64,000 nt of DNA from Paragonimus westermani (lineage: Eukaryota; Platyhelminthes; Trematoda; Plagiorchiida; Troglotrematidae), in the NCBI GenBank assembly GCA_008508345.1, contig QNGE01000759.1, positions 38,744 to 102,743 of the forward strand, given 5' to 3'. Positions 38,549-48,356 of the stretch are shown one piece after another. Position 1 is the stretch's first letter, and each line of letters starts with the position of its first letter. The notes beneath the pieces were generated by a model, which saw only the letters and a program-made list of their open reading frames with translations, was not told the origin of the DNA and ran no database searches. The position numbers and the translations under genes were made by a program.

Positions 38549-38794
38549 TTGATTTTTAACCGCGTCCATTTGTGCACACCCTAGGTCTTATTCAATTGTT
38601 CTATCACTTGCTATGAGGACAGGTTTGGAACCAATAAGAATGACGTGATTGGGATATTAATGAACCTCGACCTGTGAAAGTACGTGTTGCCTGTCAGTGT
38701 GTCATGCGTTTCAACATGAGTTTGATTTTCAACCGCGTTCAGTTGTACACACCCTAGGTCTTATTCAATTTTTCTATCACTTGCTATGTGAACA
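38549..38794. repeat. Spaced direct repeat, two about 73-bp copies
   Basis: Copies at 38549-38621 and 38722-38794, offset by 173 bases, share TTGATTTT.AACCGCGT, CACACCCTAGGTCTTATTCA and TCTATCACTTGCTATG with a few substitutions. Either this is a decayed tandem duplication with a 173-bp unit or the ends of a short element. The bases between the copies are not repeated. Confidence 0.8.
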
Positions 38795-39076
38795 ATTCAA
38801 TAGGCGATATCGTTCATTGTTCATATGAATGTATTTTACCATTAATGTGAGGCGAAATTTTTTCACGTTTTGTTTTGCCAATATTTGAAAGCCGTTCGTT
38901 CAATGCATACCTTTCTTATTCTGCAGCAGACGGAACCTCGTGGAGGTCGATGAAAAGTCTACGAGAACATTTGATTGTGCGTTTTCTTAGTCACTCCAAT
39001 ATATTTTCCCATTTCCTTCCTGCTATGTTTTACTCTGAGTGTAAAATGGCTGGTTTTCGGTGGATTACATGGTTTC

Positions 39077-39210
39077 GGGTTAATTTAGGGATTATTTCAG
39101 GTTCATTTAGAGGGGAAATTGGGTTAATTTAGGAGTGACACTGGGTTGATTTACGAGTGAAATCGGGTGAATTTGGGGTGAATTCGGGTTAATTTAGGAG
39201 TGATTTAGGG
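39077..39210. repeat. 22-bp minisatellite, about six imperfect copies
   Basis: Units resembling GGGTTAATTTAGGAGTGANNNN recur with periods of 21-23 bases. The clearest four occupy 39121-39210. About 120 bases further on, 39333-39360 contains a reverse-complement-like stretch (GGGGATTTTACCTAATTCACCCCTAATT read in pieces), so the array may be one arm of a foldback element. Confidence 0.75.
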
Positions 39211-41417
39211 CACGGGGAATGGACCGATCACGAACTTGCTGCGCTATGCATATTAGGGATTCCGTGGGGATTTTGTCCCAAAGCCCTAACAAATCCCTAA
39301 GGGGTTTCTGGATTGGTCCATTAGACGAAATTGGGGATTTTACCTAATTCACCCCTAATTGTATTAACAGGGGAGATCCTGGAATTTTCCGCACTCCATG
39401 CCAACCTCTCACTGGTGATGCCTATTTTGACGAGGTTCACTTTGAGATCATATAAACGTTGCAACCCTCAGTTTTCTGTTGTCACAGAGACAGTACTCAC
39501 TTGATTACGATTCAGCTAAACTACGAGGAGTAGAAATGTCACTATCCGTCCGATTCTCTGTGTTTGTTCAGCCACTGCACATCGCCACTCGCATACTGTG
39601 TGATTGGACAGGGGAAACAAACAAATACTCACACATATTTCAGAGATAATGCCAGGCTTATGTAGTTACTTCATGATAGTGTGGTAGTCGGCGATTCAAA
39701 GAATGTTGGAGAATCCAGTGGTATGGGCTGTAATAAACCTGCCCATTCCTACACCTATGAACTTCGTGGTGTGCTGCATATTTCTGCAGCGAGAAGTGCA
39801 TTCATAAGCGAAAGCACCTGTTTCGAAAAATTACGTGTTCTATGGGATTCCACAAAGCACCGTCTATTCTTCTTTCCGCTCAGTTTCTACGGATAAGGCC
39901 TTTGCGTCCCCGTTTGATTGTATGGTGACGGATTGAAATTCCCAACAGTAATCGCAGTTGAACTTAGCCCAAACCCTGAGCTATCTTCTGTACAGAAGCG
40001 ATAACATTGTAAGCGGAAGAAACTGTAAGGTAATCTGTATGGTGTAGATCGTAATTCCTCGTGCAGTTAAACAACGTTTTCATACTGTTGATCAACCAGT
40101 TACAGTCAGTAAGTCCGCCGCAGGTGCGATACAAGTCTGGTTTGTGCTGGTGACGGCTTTTCTTCTTGAGGGCTTAGAGGTACTTATCTGCACCGGCCCA
40201 GTTGAACGCATTTGATCAGCAGCTAGATTTGAACCCGAAACAGACACAGGAACAGAATTTGTAACGTCACATCGTATATTCTTAGTGTTAAGCAGATAAT
40301 TCATAGTTTGACCAACTGGTCTGTGGTCAACAGAACCACAAGTTAAACTGCACATCTGACATCAGCAAACCCCGAGGTTATTCAGTACTGTTCCACTGAA
40401 AGAAGGGAACTGGTTGCTACAATGAAAAGCAACTTTGGCTATTTCCAGACCACGCATGTGGGTTTTTAAAATCCGTTGTTCAAGTAGTTTAGCTGAACTT
40501 TCTCCCGTCGTCCAATACGCTACATTCTTGTATCGAGTGAGAGGGTTGTAAACACTATTGGCATGATCTAGTAAAGTAGTTAAATTACGTAGATATGATA
40601 GCTCTTGCAAAGTAGGCGCGGACATCCTAGCTGCTTCATTTGATTTCCAAATTTTGGACGCAGTCAATGGGTGCCGAAAACTAGATCGGCTGATCCACAT
40701 TTTCACCTCTTGCGCAGTAACTTATGCACAGGATCTCCTTCGCGATTGAGTCCTCCGGAATGCTGTAATTTTGAAAGCAGAGCGTGATGACGCCATCAGA
40801 TACATCTATGACCAATCCGAGTGGTGATCAGTTGTGAACAAGATATGGTATCTGTCCAGGAACTGATCACAAGGATCCGCATGTAAGCATAATCGATCAC
40901 CACAGTATCGGTCATGGAACCCATTTGGATGGATTGAAACGGATTTTGTGTACACAGCTTCCACAACCATGTGTCGTTTGATCAGTATTGTGATTTATCT
41001 CCGGAAATCCCCATGACAAACCTACCAATGACATATTTTTCTTTTCCAGGGCGATCAGAATAAGTCACACAAAGTTGATAAGTGACGTGTAGGTGACCAA
41101 ATAAATCTGTCGTTGAAACGTAGAATATCATCGGCCGTGTTTGAAAGCCGTTCGTATCGAGTAGCAACATCAGGAAATGGCGCCTCTTGGCTGCATTTCA
41201 ACCCTTACGTATGCAGCGAGCCTATTTGTTAATTGCTAGCTGAATTAAAGCTAATTTGGTTCTTGTCGCACTAAGTCCCTATTTTCCCAAGTACGCGATT
41301 AACAGACGCAAAAAATAAAAGACCGTTGAGCAGAGAGACCAAAACTTTATTCGACGAAATGCACAAGTGTTCTCTGATAGCGCTACAAACGGCAGAGAGA
41401 CGCGAATAAGATGGAGA
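39211..41417. other. No gene recognised
   Basis: Minus-strand frames at 40092-40355 and 40362-40706 are of chance length and carry no recognisable domain. The final few hundred bases lead into the solo LTR-A insertion. Confidence 0.35.
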
Positions 41418-41421
41418 GGCT

Positions 41422-41958
41422 TGTAGTGAGATCACCTTCGACGTCCCCAAAATTCTAAACTCCGCGCGACGTGAGAGTTGCCTTGCCAGTATCACCGCGC
41501 CGGTTCACATTACCTTGTGAATGTAAATTTACTACAAACCACTAACATCAAAGTTAGTGGGCCGGCATAAGTATCGCATTTATGCTCTCAGTTGTGTAAT
41601 GAATTCGCATCATTTCTACTCCTGTAGGTTACATTCACTAGGATAACAATGTTGAGCTATTACCGTTAGGAACGCCGCCTAACCAGTCTAACGCTTGTTT
41701 GAATTCTGAAGGTCGACTGGAATTTCCGTCGACGCACTCGTCCTCTCTGGCGGTAGCTGTGCGGTTGTGCTGTAGGTGCTCTCACGTCCAGCTCCCTAGC
41801 ACCCCTCCATTGTTACGTTGAATTCTGTTGTGCACGGTGAGTAAATCACTAAATAAAGTTTGTTTGCAGGTTCACCGTTTTCTCCTTGCGACTTTCGATT
41901 CACGGTAGCATAAGGTTGGGGAAACTCTGGGCATATGAATTCAGGAACTAGCACTACA
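41422..41958 (+). mobile_element. Solo LTR-A (plus), 537 bp, reference copy
   Basis: Begins TGTAGTGAGATCACC and ends GCACTACA, so it has the TG...CA ends of an LTR and a 7-bp terminal inverted repeat TGTAGTG/CACTACA. It is flanked by a perfect 4-bp target-site duplication GGCT (41418-41421 and 41959-41962). AATAAA lies near 41853, a plausible LTR poly(A) signal. No internal region is attached. Confidence 0.9.
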
Positions 41959-41962
41959 GGCT

Positions 41963-43144
41963 AAAGACTGGCCGTCGACGAGCGAGTAAAACGGAAGAAT
42001 GTGACACATGTGTCTTTCGGGTTTGCGCCACAGTCACATCACATGCAGACAAACAATCGGACAGCATATAACGTGCGAGCTTTCTTAATAGCCTAGGTAC
42101 AATATGCAACCATGCGATTTGGAACTATTTTACACATCATACCGCAGACAGGCCAGTGAAATCTCCAGACCGCTACACTACGATTACCATTTGTGCTGTT
42201 TTTGCTTCCAGTTTTTGTATGCGCGTAAACGTTTGCTTGAAGGATTGTGGTGACTGGCAAGTACCCGCAGCACTCGAGAGTACGGTTGCGCTGCGTACTC
42301 ACTTGTCGCCCCGCTGTATTAACTTCTCGTCTTGTTATTCGCTCGCTCACACTTCGAATTCGCGTGTCGGCAATGGACCTCTTGTTTACTCGTTCCGTTA
42401 TTCGCAACCGGCCGGCTTTGTTCCGTTTGACCTTACATACACAGCCAAAATAACTTAATGAAAATATTTCCTGGCATCAGAACCTAGACTCGCCTGACTC
42501 AGTGGTAATGGCTGAACTAGAAGACCATCCAACTTTGCAGTCTTTGCACAGTGAGCGTACATTGGAAGATAGTCGACACGTCGTTATTATTTGGACAACC
42601 GATATTTGATGTCTAAATTACATGCTGAAAGACCAATGCTTCATCGTAAACCCGTGGCTGCTTAGGATTTTATAAACGATTTACTGGGGACAGCAGGCAA
42701 TTCTTCATGTCTCATGGTCAGTTATGGTTGTAAAATGCGAAACAAAGAGGTACTCGTGAAGACGAATAACAGCCCAACATACAGAAAACCTTGCTTTCGA
42801 AGTTGAAGATGATTCAGTTCCCCTGGGATAGAAAATCTTGGAATACATCATACCGGATGTACATCTTGCTATAGAACAGTGCCGATACCCGTAGGAGACG
42901 TATCCATAATCATAATAGATGGAAGCTTTGGAGAAGGTGACCGTAAAACGGCAGTTAACGACAGAAAGTTTAATGAATAACTTAGTGTGATGGCACGAGC
43001 TCCAGTTCGCACACATTTTTATGAGTGTGTAATCATAGAGAAGGATTTTGTTTTCTTTAACAAAGTTGTAAGGAAAAGGAGAGTTATTTTTACCGTAACG
43101 CAGATGCCAAGGTATTCGTCCTTCGAGGCCCCATGAGTGGAGGA
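41963..43144. other. No gene recognised; a long minus frame overlaps an LTR
   Basis: The 180-codon minus-strand frame at 42705-43247 runs into the degenerate LTR-A at its N-terminal end (43145-43228). Its composition, rich in Tyr, Ser and Cys, suggests a chance frame. I find no domain. The block lies between two LTR-A copies but is not recognisably retroelement-internal. Confidence 0.3.
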
Positions 43145-43766
43145 TGTAGCCATAGTTCCTGAAATTGTACGCCCAAGGTTTCCCAAACCTTATGCTATCG
43201 TGAATCGGAAGTCGCAGGGAAAAGACGGACGTAGAATTATTGCACATGGTCTTGCGTGGTTCTTAGGACATAGGGTTACATCACAAAATCCATAGTGCGG
43301 TTTTTCTGAGCGCCCAATGCGTTTATCCAAGGATCTTGTTAGAGACGGTTCGAAATGAACTACGTTACTGATTGCTGTCTGTAACAGTTCGTAGGGTGTT
43401 CTCTGAAAACGTCAAATGTGGGCGGGCTTATTACGAAAGCATTTCTCAGGTCCATGAAAGTTACAAAGTCTTAAGAATGTACCAGGGTATAGCCCATAGT
43501 TTGGGTAGTATGAAAGAAGCATCAGATTGTCGGAGGTCGTACACACTCCGTTAATACCCGCTACAGTGTACCTGACGTAGCATGCTTTATATATTTTACT
43601 ACCTTCACGTGCCCTGCTCATGTAACTGTAGCCAACATTGAAAAGACGATGAATTTGCAAACTAACATTATTTATTGGTTTACACACCGTGCACAACAGA
43701 ATTCAACGTTACAATGGAGGGGTGCTAGGGAGCTGGACGTGAGAGCACCTACAGCACAACCGCACA
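43145..43766 (-). mobile_element. LTR-A (minus), interrupted and truncated
   Basis: The first part (43145-43227) aligns with the end of LTR-A (TGTAG, CCTTATGCTA, GTGAATCGGAAGTCGCAGGG). LTR-A similarity resumes at 43640 (ATGAATTTGCAAACTAAC onward) and stops at 43766, where LTR-B begins. A 412-bp insertion (43228-43639) separates the halves. The downstream half of the LTR is missing. Confidence 0.8.
43228..43639. mobile_element. 412-bp insertion with 9-bp flanking repeat
   Basis: This segment interrupts LTR-A and is absent from the copy at 53659-54194. GAAAAGACG occurs on both sides (43219-43227 and 43640-43648), while the uninterrupted copy has one GAAGAGACG at the equivalent place, so the repeat looks like a 9-bp target-site duplication. 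No clear terminal inverted repeats or coding sequence are seen. A 9-bp duplication fits Mutator-like elements among others, but the family is not established. Confidence 0.6.
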
Positions 43767-44063
43767 TGTAGCGACTATAATAAATGATATTTTGATAGTC
43801 GCATTCATCTGTACATTTTCTATGATTTTGATTTTGTACCTACTTTTGTTTTAGTCAAGCTACCCATTTTGTAACATCCGTCCCGGGGCTAACACACAAC
43901 TCGCTCCGTGCCTCGCTAGCTTGACGCGCCTCTCTGTACTCTCTATTTTCCAGGGTCGGTAATAATATACGAAGTCAACGCGCTGAGACTTGGCTTTTCA
44001 CTGTCGATCGATTGTCGATAGTGCTAACTGACAGGGTTGTATTTTGTTGGATCAGTTCCAACA
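43767..44063 (+). mobile_element. LTR-B (plus), 297 bp, at contig end
   Basis: Begins TGTAGCGACTATAATAAATG and ends GTTCCAACA. It matches the LTR-B at 52218-52515, which carries a primer-binding site. It abuts truncated LTR-A on the left. Only two bases follow before the N at 44066, so I cannot tell whether it is a solo LTR or the 5' LTR of an unassembled element. Confidence 0.82.
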
Positions 44064-44065
44064 AT

Positions 44066-44066
44066 N
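44066..44066. other. Single-N assembly join
   Basis: One undetermined base marks a join. The 5,984-bp left arm of the inverted repeat starts at the very next base. Confidence 0.9.
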
Positions 44067-44153
44067 TGTCATTTCCAAAAATATGGAATGTCAACATACT
44101 CTGCAAAACATACAGGCTTGCTTAGCTCTCTACCAAGACGACTATACTTAGAG

Positions 44154-47100
44154 TTAGAGGGAGCAAGGATTGAAGTTGCGAGGGTTATTGACAACTGCAG
44201 GGAGTTTCAAGGGTGGAACGTTTTCTGCTGCCATCAGCGGTCTCAGGCGAGGAACGCTACTTGTCGACGCAGATGTGGCAGATGGTTCTTCCATGAATGC
44301 TGGTTTTAGCCTTACAACAGAAACTAACTCGTGTTTGCCGTTTCGGTTTTTGTGTCTCTTGCGAGGACACGATGGGGGCCAGTGTAGGGTTTGCGGCGGT
44401 CGCCGCAAGTCCTCCGTACGTAGACAGACCTGAGTACGCTAGGTCAGCTCAGCGTGCATGTGCACGGCTAATGAGTGATCTCTAGGCTGCACGGGGTGCA
44501 GTTTACGAATTTGGTGCGCCAAATGAGCCATGTGGGTTCCGTAATCGTGCGTTTCTGAACGCGCGGGTAAGACGAGTTCACCTGGTAACTTAGGTATGCA
44601 AACATAATCTAGTTCAGCTGCAGTAGCGTTTAGGTCCTCTTTCACATTGTTTTGCAGTCTTAAAAGAGCTAACAGGAATGCTTTTCACCGAGAAGGATTT
44701 TAGCTGGTGACGGAAACGCATAAAAATTCCATTTTCTGCCGGATGTTGAGCTGCAGTTCGGATGCGCTTGCTTCCTAACATATATCAAGTGCGCTGCAAA
44801 ATGTCATTCGAAATGTGATCCACGATCTTTGGTCACCACTGCTGGACAACCGAATTGTGCCGCCCAACGTTCCATAGAAACACTGACTGCTGTTTAGGCT
44901 GAGAAGGTGGGTGGCGGTGTATCTGCAGGCTATCTTGTGAAGCGGTCAACATACGTCAACAGATAAATAGTGCCAATTGAGGGTGGTAAGGGGCCTACCA
45001 GATCAATGAAGATGTCAGGGGCACCGGATGGATTGTGATGGAGCTCTTTTGGCGGAGATGCTTGATCTCTAGGTCAGTGGCTTGCGTGGCATCCATGGCT
45101 GTCATGTCAGTGCTGTTATCAGTAGGTGCGATGAGTTTATGGACGCGTGAAAGAGCATCCGTGACGGTGTTTTCGGCATCTGAGACACATCGCATATCAA
45201 TCGTGAACTGATAGGTATAGTCCAGGTGCCTAACTTCCCTTGGGGAATGCTTGTCGGATGAAGTGTTCAACGAGTAGGTTGACGGCTCATGGTCGGTGTA
45301 AACCCTGAAGGTTCTACCTTCCAGTGAATGGCGGAAGTGGTGGATGTCCAAAGAAATGGCCAGCAATTCCCTTCCGAACGTGCTATAACGGGATTCCGCG
45401 GGTTGTATGCATTTGGAGAAGAAAGCTATCGGTTACCACCTATTTTTGACGAACTGCTTTAAAAAATCATCCAACGGCTGTATCCGAAGCATCAGTCACG
45501 ATGTACAGTGGTGCGTTCGGGTTAAGATGAGCACGGAGAGCTAATTCAGCTACCACATCCTTGGGCTCAACGAACGCAATGCCTACAGCCTTGGTGACAT
45601 GAAGTTTGCGTTCACCTCCACGGAGAAGATCGGTCATCGGCTGTCCTACATGCTCACAATGAGGTATGAAACGTCTGTAATAGTTGACCAGACCACTAAA
45701 ACGACGGGGTTGCTTAAAGGAATTTGGATGGGGATATTCACGGTCAGCTGTAACCTTTTCCGTGAATGCGGCGTTTCCCTGTTCTGAGGTCCTATGACCC
45801 AGAAATTCTATTATGGTCCTACTTTGTTTGCACTTATTGGGGTTAACTGTGACATCATTTAAGGTCATACGTTCCAGTAATGTGCGGAGATCAGTCATTT
45901 GTTCCTCCTATGAAGAACTGGCTACTAACATATTATCCAGATAAGGGTAGACGGAGTCCAAACCACGTGTCACTTCAAGAATGAAGTGTTGGAAAGTTTA
46001 AGTTGCGTTGTTCAAACCAGATGGCATTCGAAGAAATTCCAAAAAGTCAAACGGGGTTATAACAGAGGTATTGTATATGTCTTCTTTGGATGTCGGGATC
46101 TAGTGATAGGCAGGTGCTAGGTCTATCTTTCTGAATACGGTTTTTCCATGTAAACAGGTAGTTAAATCCTGCATATGCGGGATCGGGTACTTTTCAGGGA
46201 CGGTTGCTTTGTTTGGCCCGCAGTAATCACTGTATGGGCGACAAGCACCTGACTTCTTAGGGACCACACTTAAATGTGAGGTCCATGGACTCTCGGAAGA
46301 TCGTATTATTCCGAATTCAAGCATGTGCTCGAACTCTGCCCTGGTGAGTTTGAGTTTGTTGGAAGCCAACAGGCAAGGTCGTGTGACGATGGGGGGTCCC
46401 TTGGTACGGATATGGTGTGTGATACTTGAGGTTACTGGTGGGATATCTTTCGATGTGCGAACGAACGGTGGGAACTCAGTGAAGAGGTACACAAATTGTC
46501 TAGGAGCAGCGGGCTGGCATATATGGGTGTAATGGCCGCAACTGTTGTGTGCATACCGAGTATACTTATCTTGGTGCTGGAATCGGTTAGTGGACGGCTT
46601 CTCGTGTCGACCAGAAGGGCGAAATGCTGGAGAAAGTCGACGCCGATTATAGCGAAAGGTACCGCCGGAGGCCCAGGTTAAGGGTTAGGGACTGCCGTAC
46701 TTAAGTAGGTATAGAAGTGCCGTTTTCAGCACGAAGCTGTAGGCTGTAAGGGTGTCACATTTGTCTTTGGTAGAGGGAAGTATGCTAATCTTCGGCCCGG
46801 TACCAACCAGGAACGTGTTTCCAGTATTTACATCCCGTATAAAATTAGGCGACAGGAAGAGTTGAGAGCGATGGTGTTTTTGGCGGTTAAAGGTCGGTTG
46901 CTGAGTTTGTAGCGTTGTGATGATGCGTAGGTGCAGGGTTTGGTGCACCGTTTAGCCGAGCTACCGAAACGTTCGTGGTACCAACAGTTATTTTTTGACC
47001 GCGGTGTGTCGCTTGGGTGATATACCAGATATACCTGAGGAACGTCTTGAAGAATGTTCGTGCAAGCCACGTCGCAAAGCCGCTATTTCTGCTCTTAGAG

Positions 47101-47763
47101 ACTCAATATCTGGTAGATCACCCTTCAAGGTATTCACGTTGTCGGGACCGCACATGCCTACTTTAGAACGTAAAATAGGTTGCGGTACAACCAAGCAACC
47201 AAGTACTGGTTGAAATCGCTCCGTTATTTTATAAGCCATTTTCTCTGTCTTGGGAGGAGTTTGTGAACGAGCAACGGAAACTATTGCTTGTGTGGCTTCT
47301 GGCAATCTTTGTAGCCAGATTTCCCAGGGGAAGGCTTGGTCGGTATAAGAGTTGCCGATGAGTTGTTGCCTTTCTGCTAGAGACATTGTAGAGCTTTTGT
47401 CACCTAGCTTAAGGTAGTGGAAAAGCTTATCTACTCGGGTATTTTCAGTGAGTGTCGCCCAATTAATGACTGCCTATTTTTGGACCTCGTACTTGTGCTC
47501 TACCGGTTAGTTTACCATAATATCGCGAAACTGTGTGGTGACTTCGCTCGGAAGTCTGGCTAACAACTTACAGGACCTTGTTTGATAGAACGAAATTTGT
47601 TGTTGAGAAATTCTGCCTCCGAATAAACAGACCAAAGAAAGAGGTCATTTTCAAGGAATTGAGGGACCGCTAGAGCAATAGTGCCAACGCGCAGGCTGTC
47701 AGCATGCTCAGATAGTACTTCGGAAATTGGGTAGTGATTACGCGGTTCAGCTATCAGTAACAA
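44154..47763 (-). pseudogene. Element B: degenerate CsRn1-type gag-pol (left-arm copy)
   Basis: A Ty3/Gypsy polyprotein remnant read right to left. Gag lies at about 47763-46988 (PQFLENDLFLWSVYSEAEF, then LQRLP), with a Cys-His-Cys-Cys knuckle at 46986-46933 (CWYHERFGSSAKRC). Protease follows with the catalytic motif changed to VGTG, at about 46800. RT lies at about 46492-45900, keeping DLAPAYH, with the active-site box changed to YLDN. RNase H is at about 45530-45130 (DASDTAVG, YTDHEP, DALSR). A broken integrase (LVGPLPPS) and a C-terminal pol tail (LKPAFME) end at 44154. The frame changes several times and at least six in-frame stops occur, so it cannot make a working polyprotein. The knuckle spacing is the reported hallmark of the CsRn1 clade. 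Confidence 0.85.
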
Positions 47764-48356
47764 TTAACTGAGTAAAATTGAGGAAACATATTGTAATGGA
47801 CAAGTGGGTATGCGCTCGACCCGCATACACTAACATTTCGAAACGCCTCTCCTGAAGAGCATTCGAAACGTAGTCCCATCAGACATCAAACTAAAAAACG
47901 CGTCTGGGTTTGCAAACGAACCGTATATTTCCAGTAATGTTCAGAAACATGAAAAGCAGTTAGTTCTAGCTTAATCTGGGACCAACGGCAGCAACCAAGA
48001 GAAGAAAGAAGAGAAGCACGAGATGGGCCCCAGTCCACCCGGCGACACTCAAAAGCGCGCCAAAAGAGAAGTGCGTGGAGACTTCGAGTGCGTTAATCAA
48101 CGCACCAAGAGGTCCGGGTCAAACGACCTTGAACAATGGAAGGAGAGATGGGTCGTTGGGAGAGGAGCAAACATTCGCTGCTTGCAATTAATTGCACGAC
48201 TGAAAAAAGTGACACCGAGTTCACATCAGGCCACCTATAGCAGACGCATACAGAATCATGCATACAGAACAGACAAGCAATAAAACTCGGTTGTAGCCGG
48301 GATCCTTAGAGGAGCCACACGATGGCTGGTTACTCCAAAAGCCTCCTCCCAGAAGG
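47764..48356. other. Junction between elements B and A
   Basis: B's gag start (leader of about 40 bases, still similar to 51985-52040) gives way near 47800 to sequence not found in other B copies. A's RT starts around 48400 with no gag before it. Both elements are therefore 5'-truncated and joined head to head. A plus-strand frame (48023-48283) has no recognised domain. Confidence 0.5.

Noticed and set aside
40201..40260. Minus-strand B-box-like GGTTCAAATCT as a tRNA or SINE
   Set aside because: No matching A-box upstream on that strand.
42003..42014. 12-bp palindrome GACACATGTGTC as an operator
   Set aside because: Palindromes of this size are expected several times by chance in 64 kb, and no promoter is nearby.
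42705..43247. 180-codon minus-strand open frame as a gene
   Set aside because: Its N-terminal part lies in a degenerate LTR-A, composition is unusual, no domain is visible, and about one frame of this size is expected by chance in this window.
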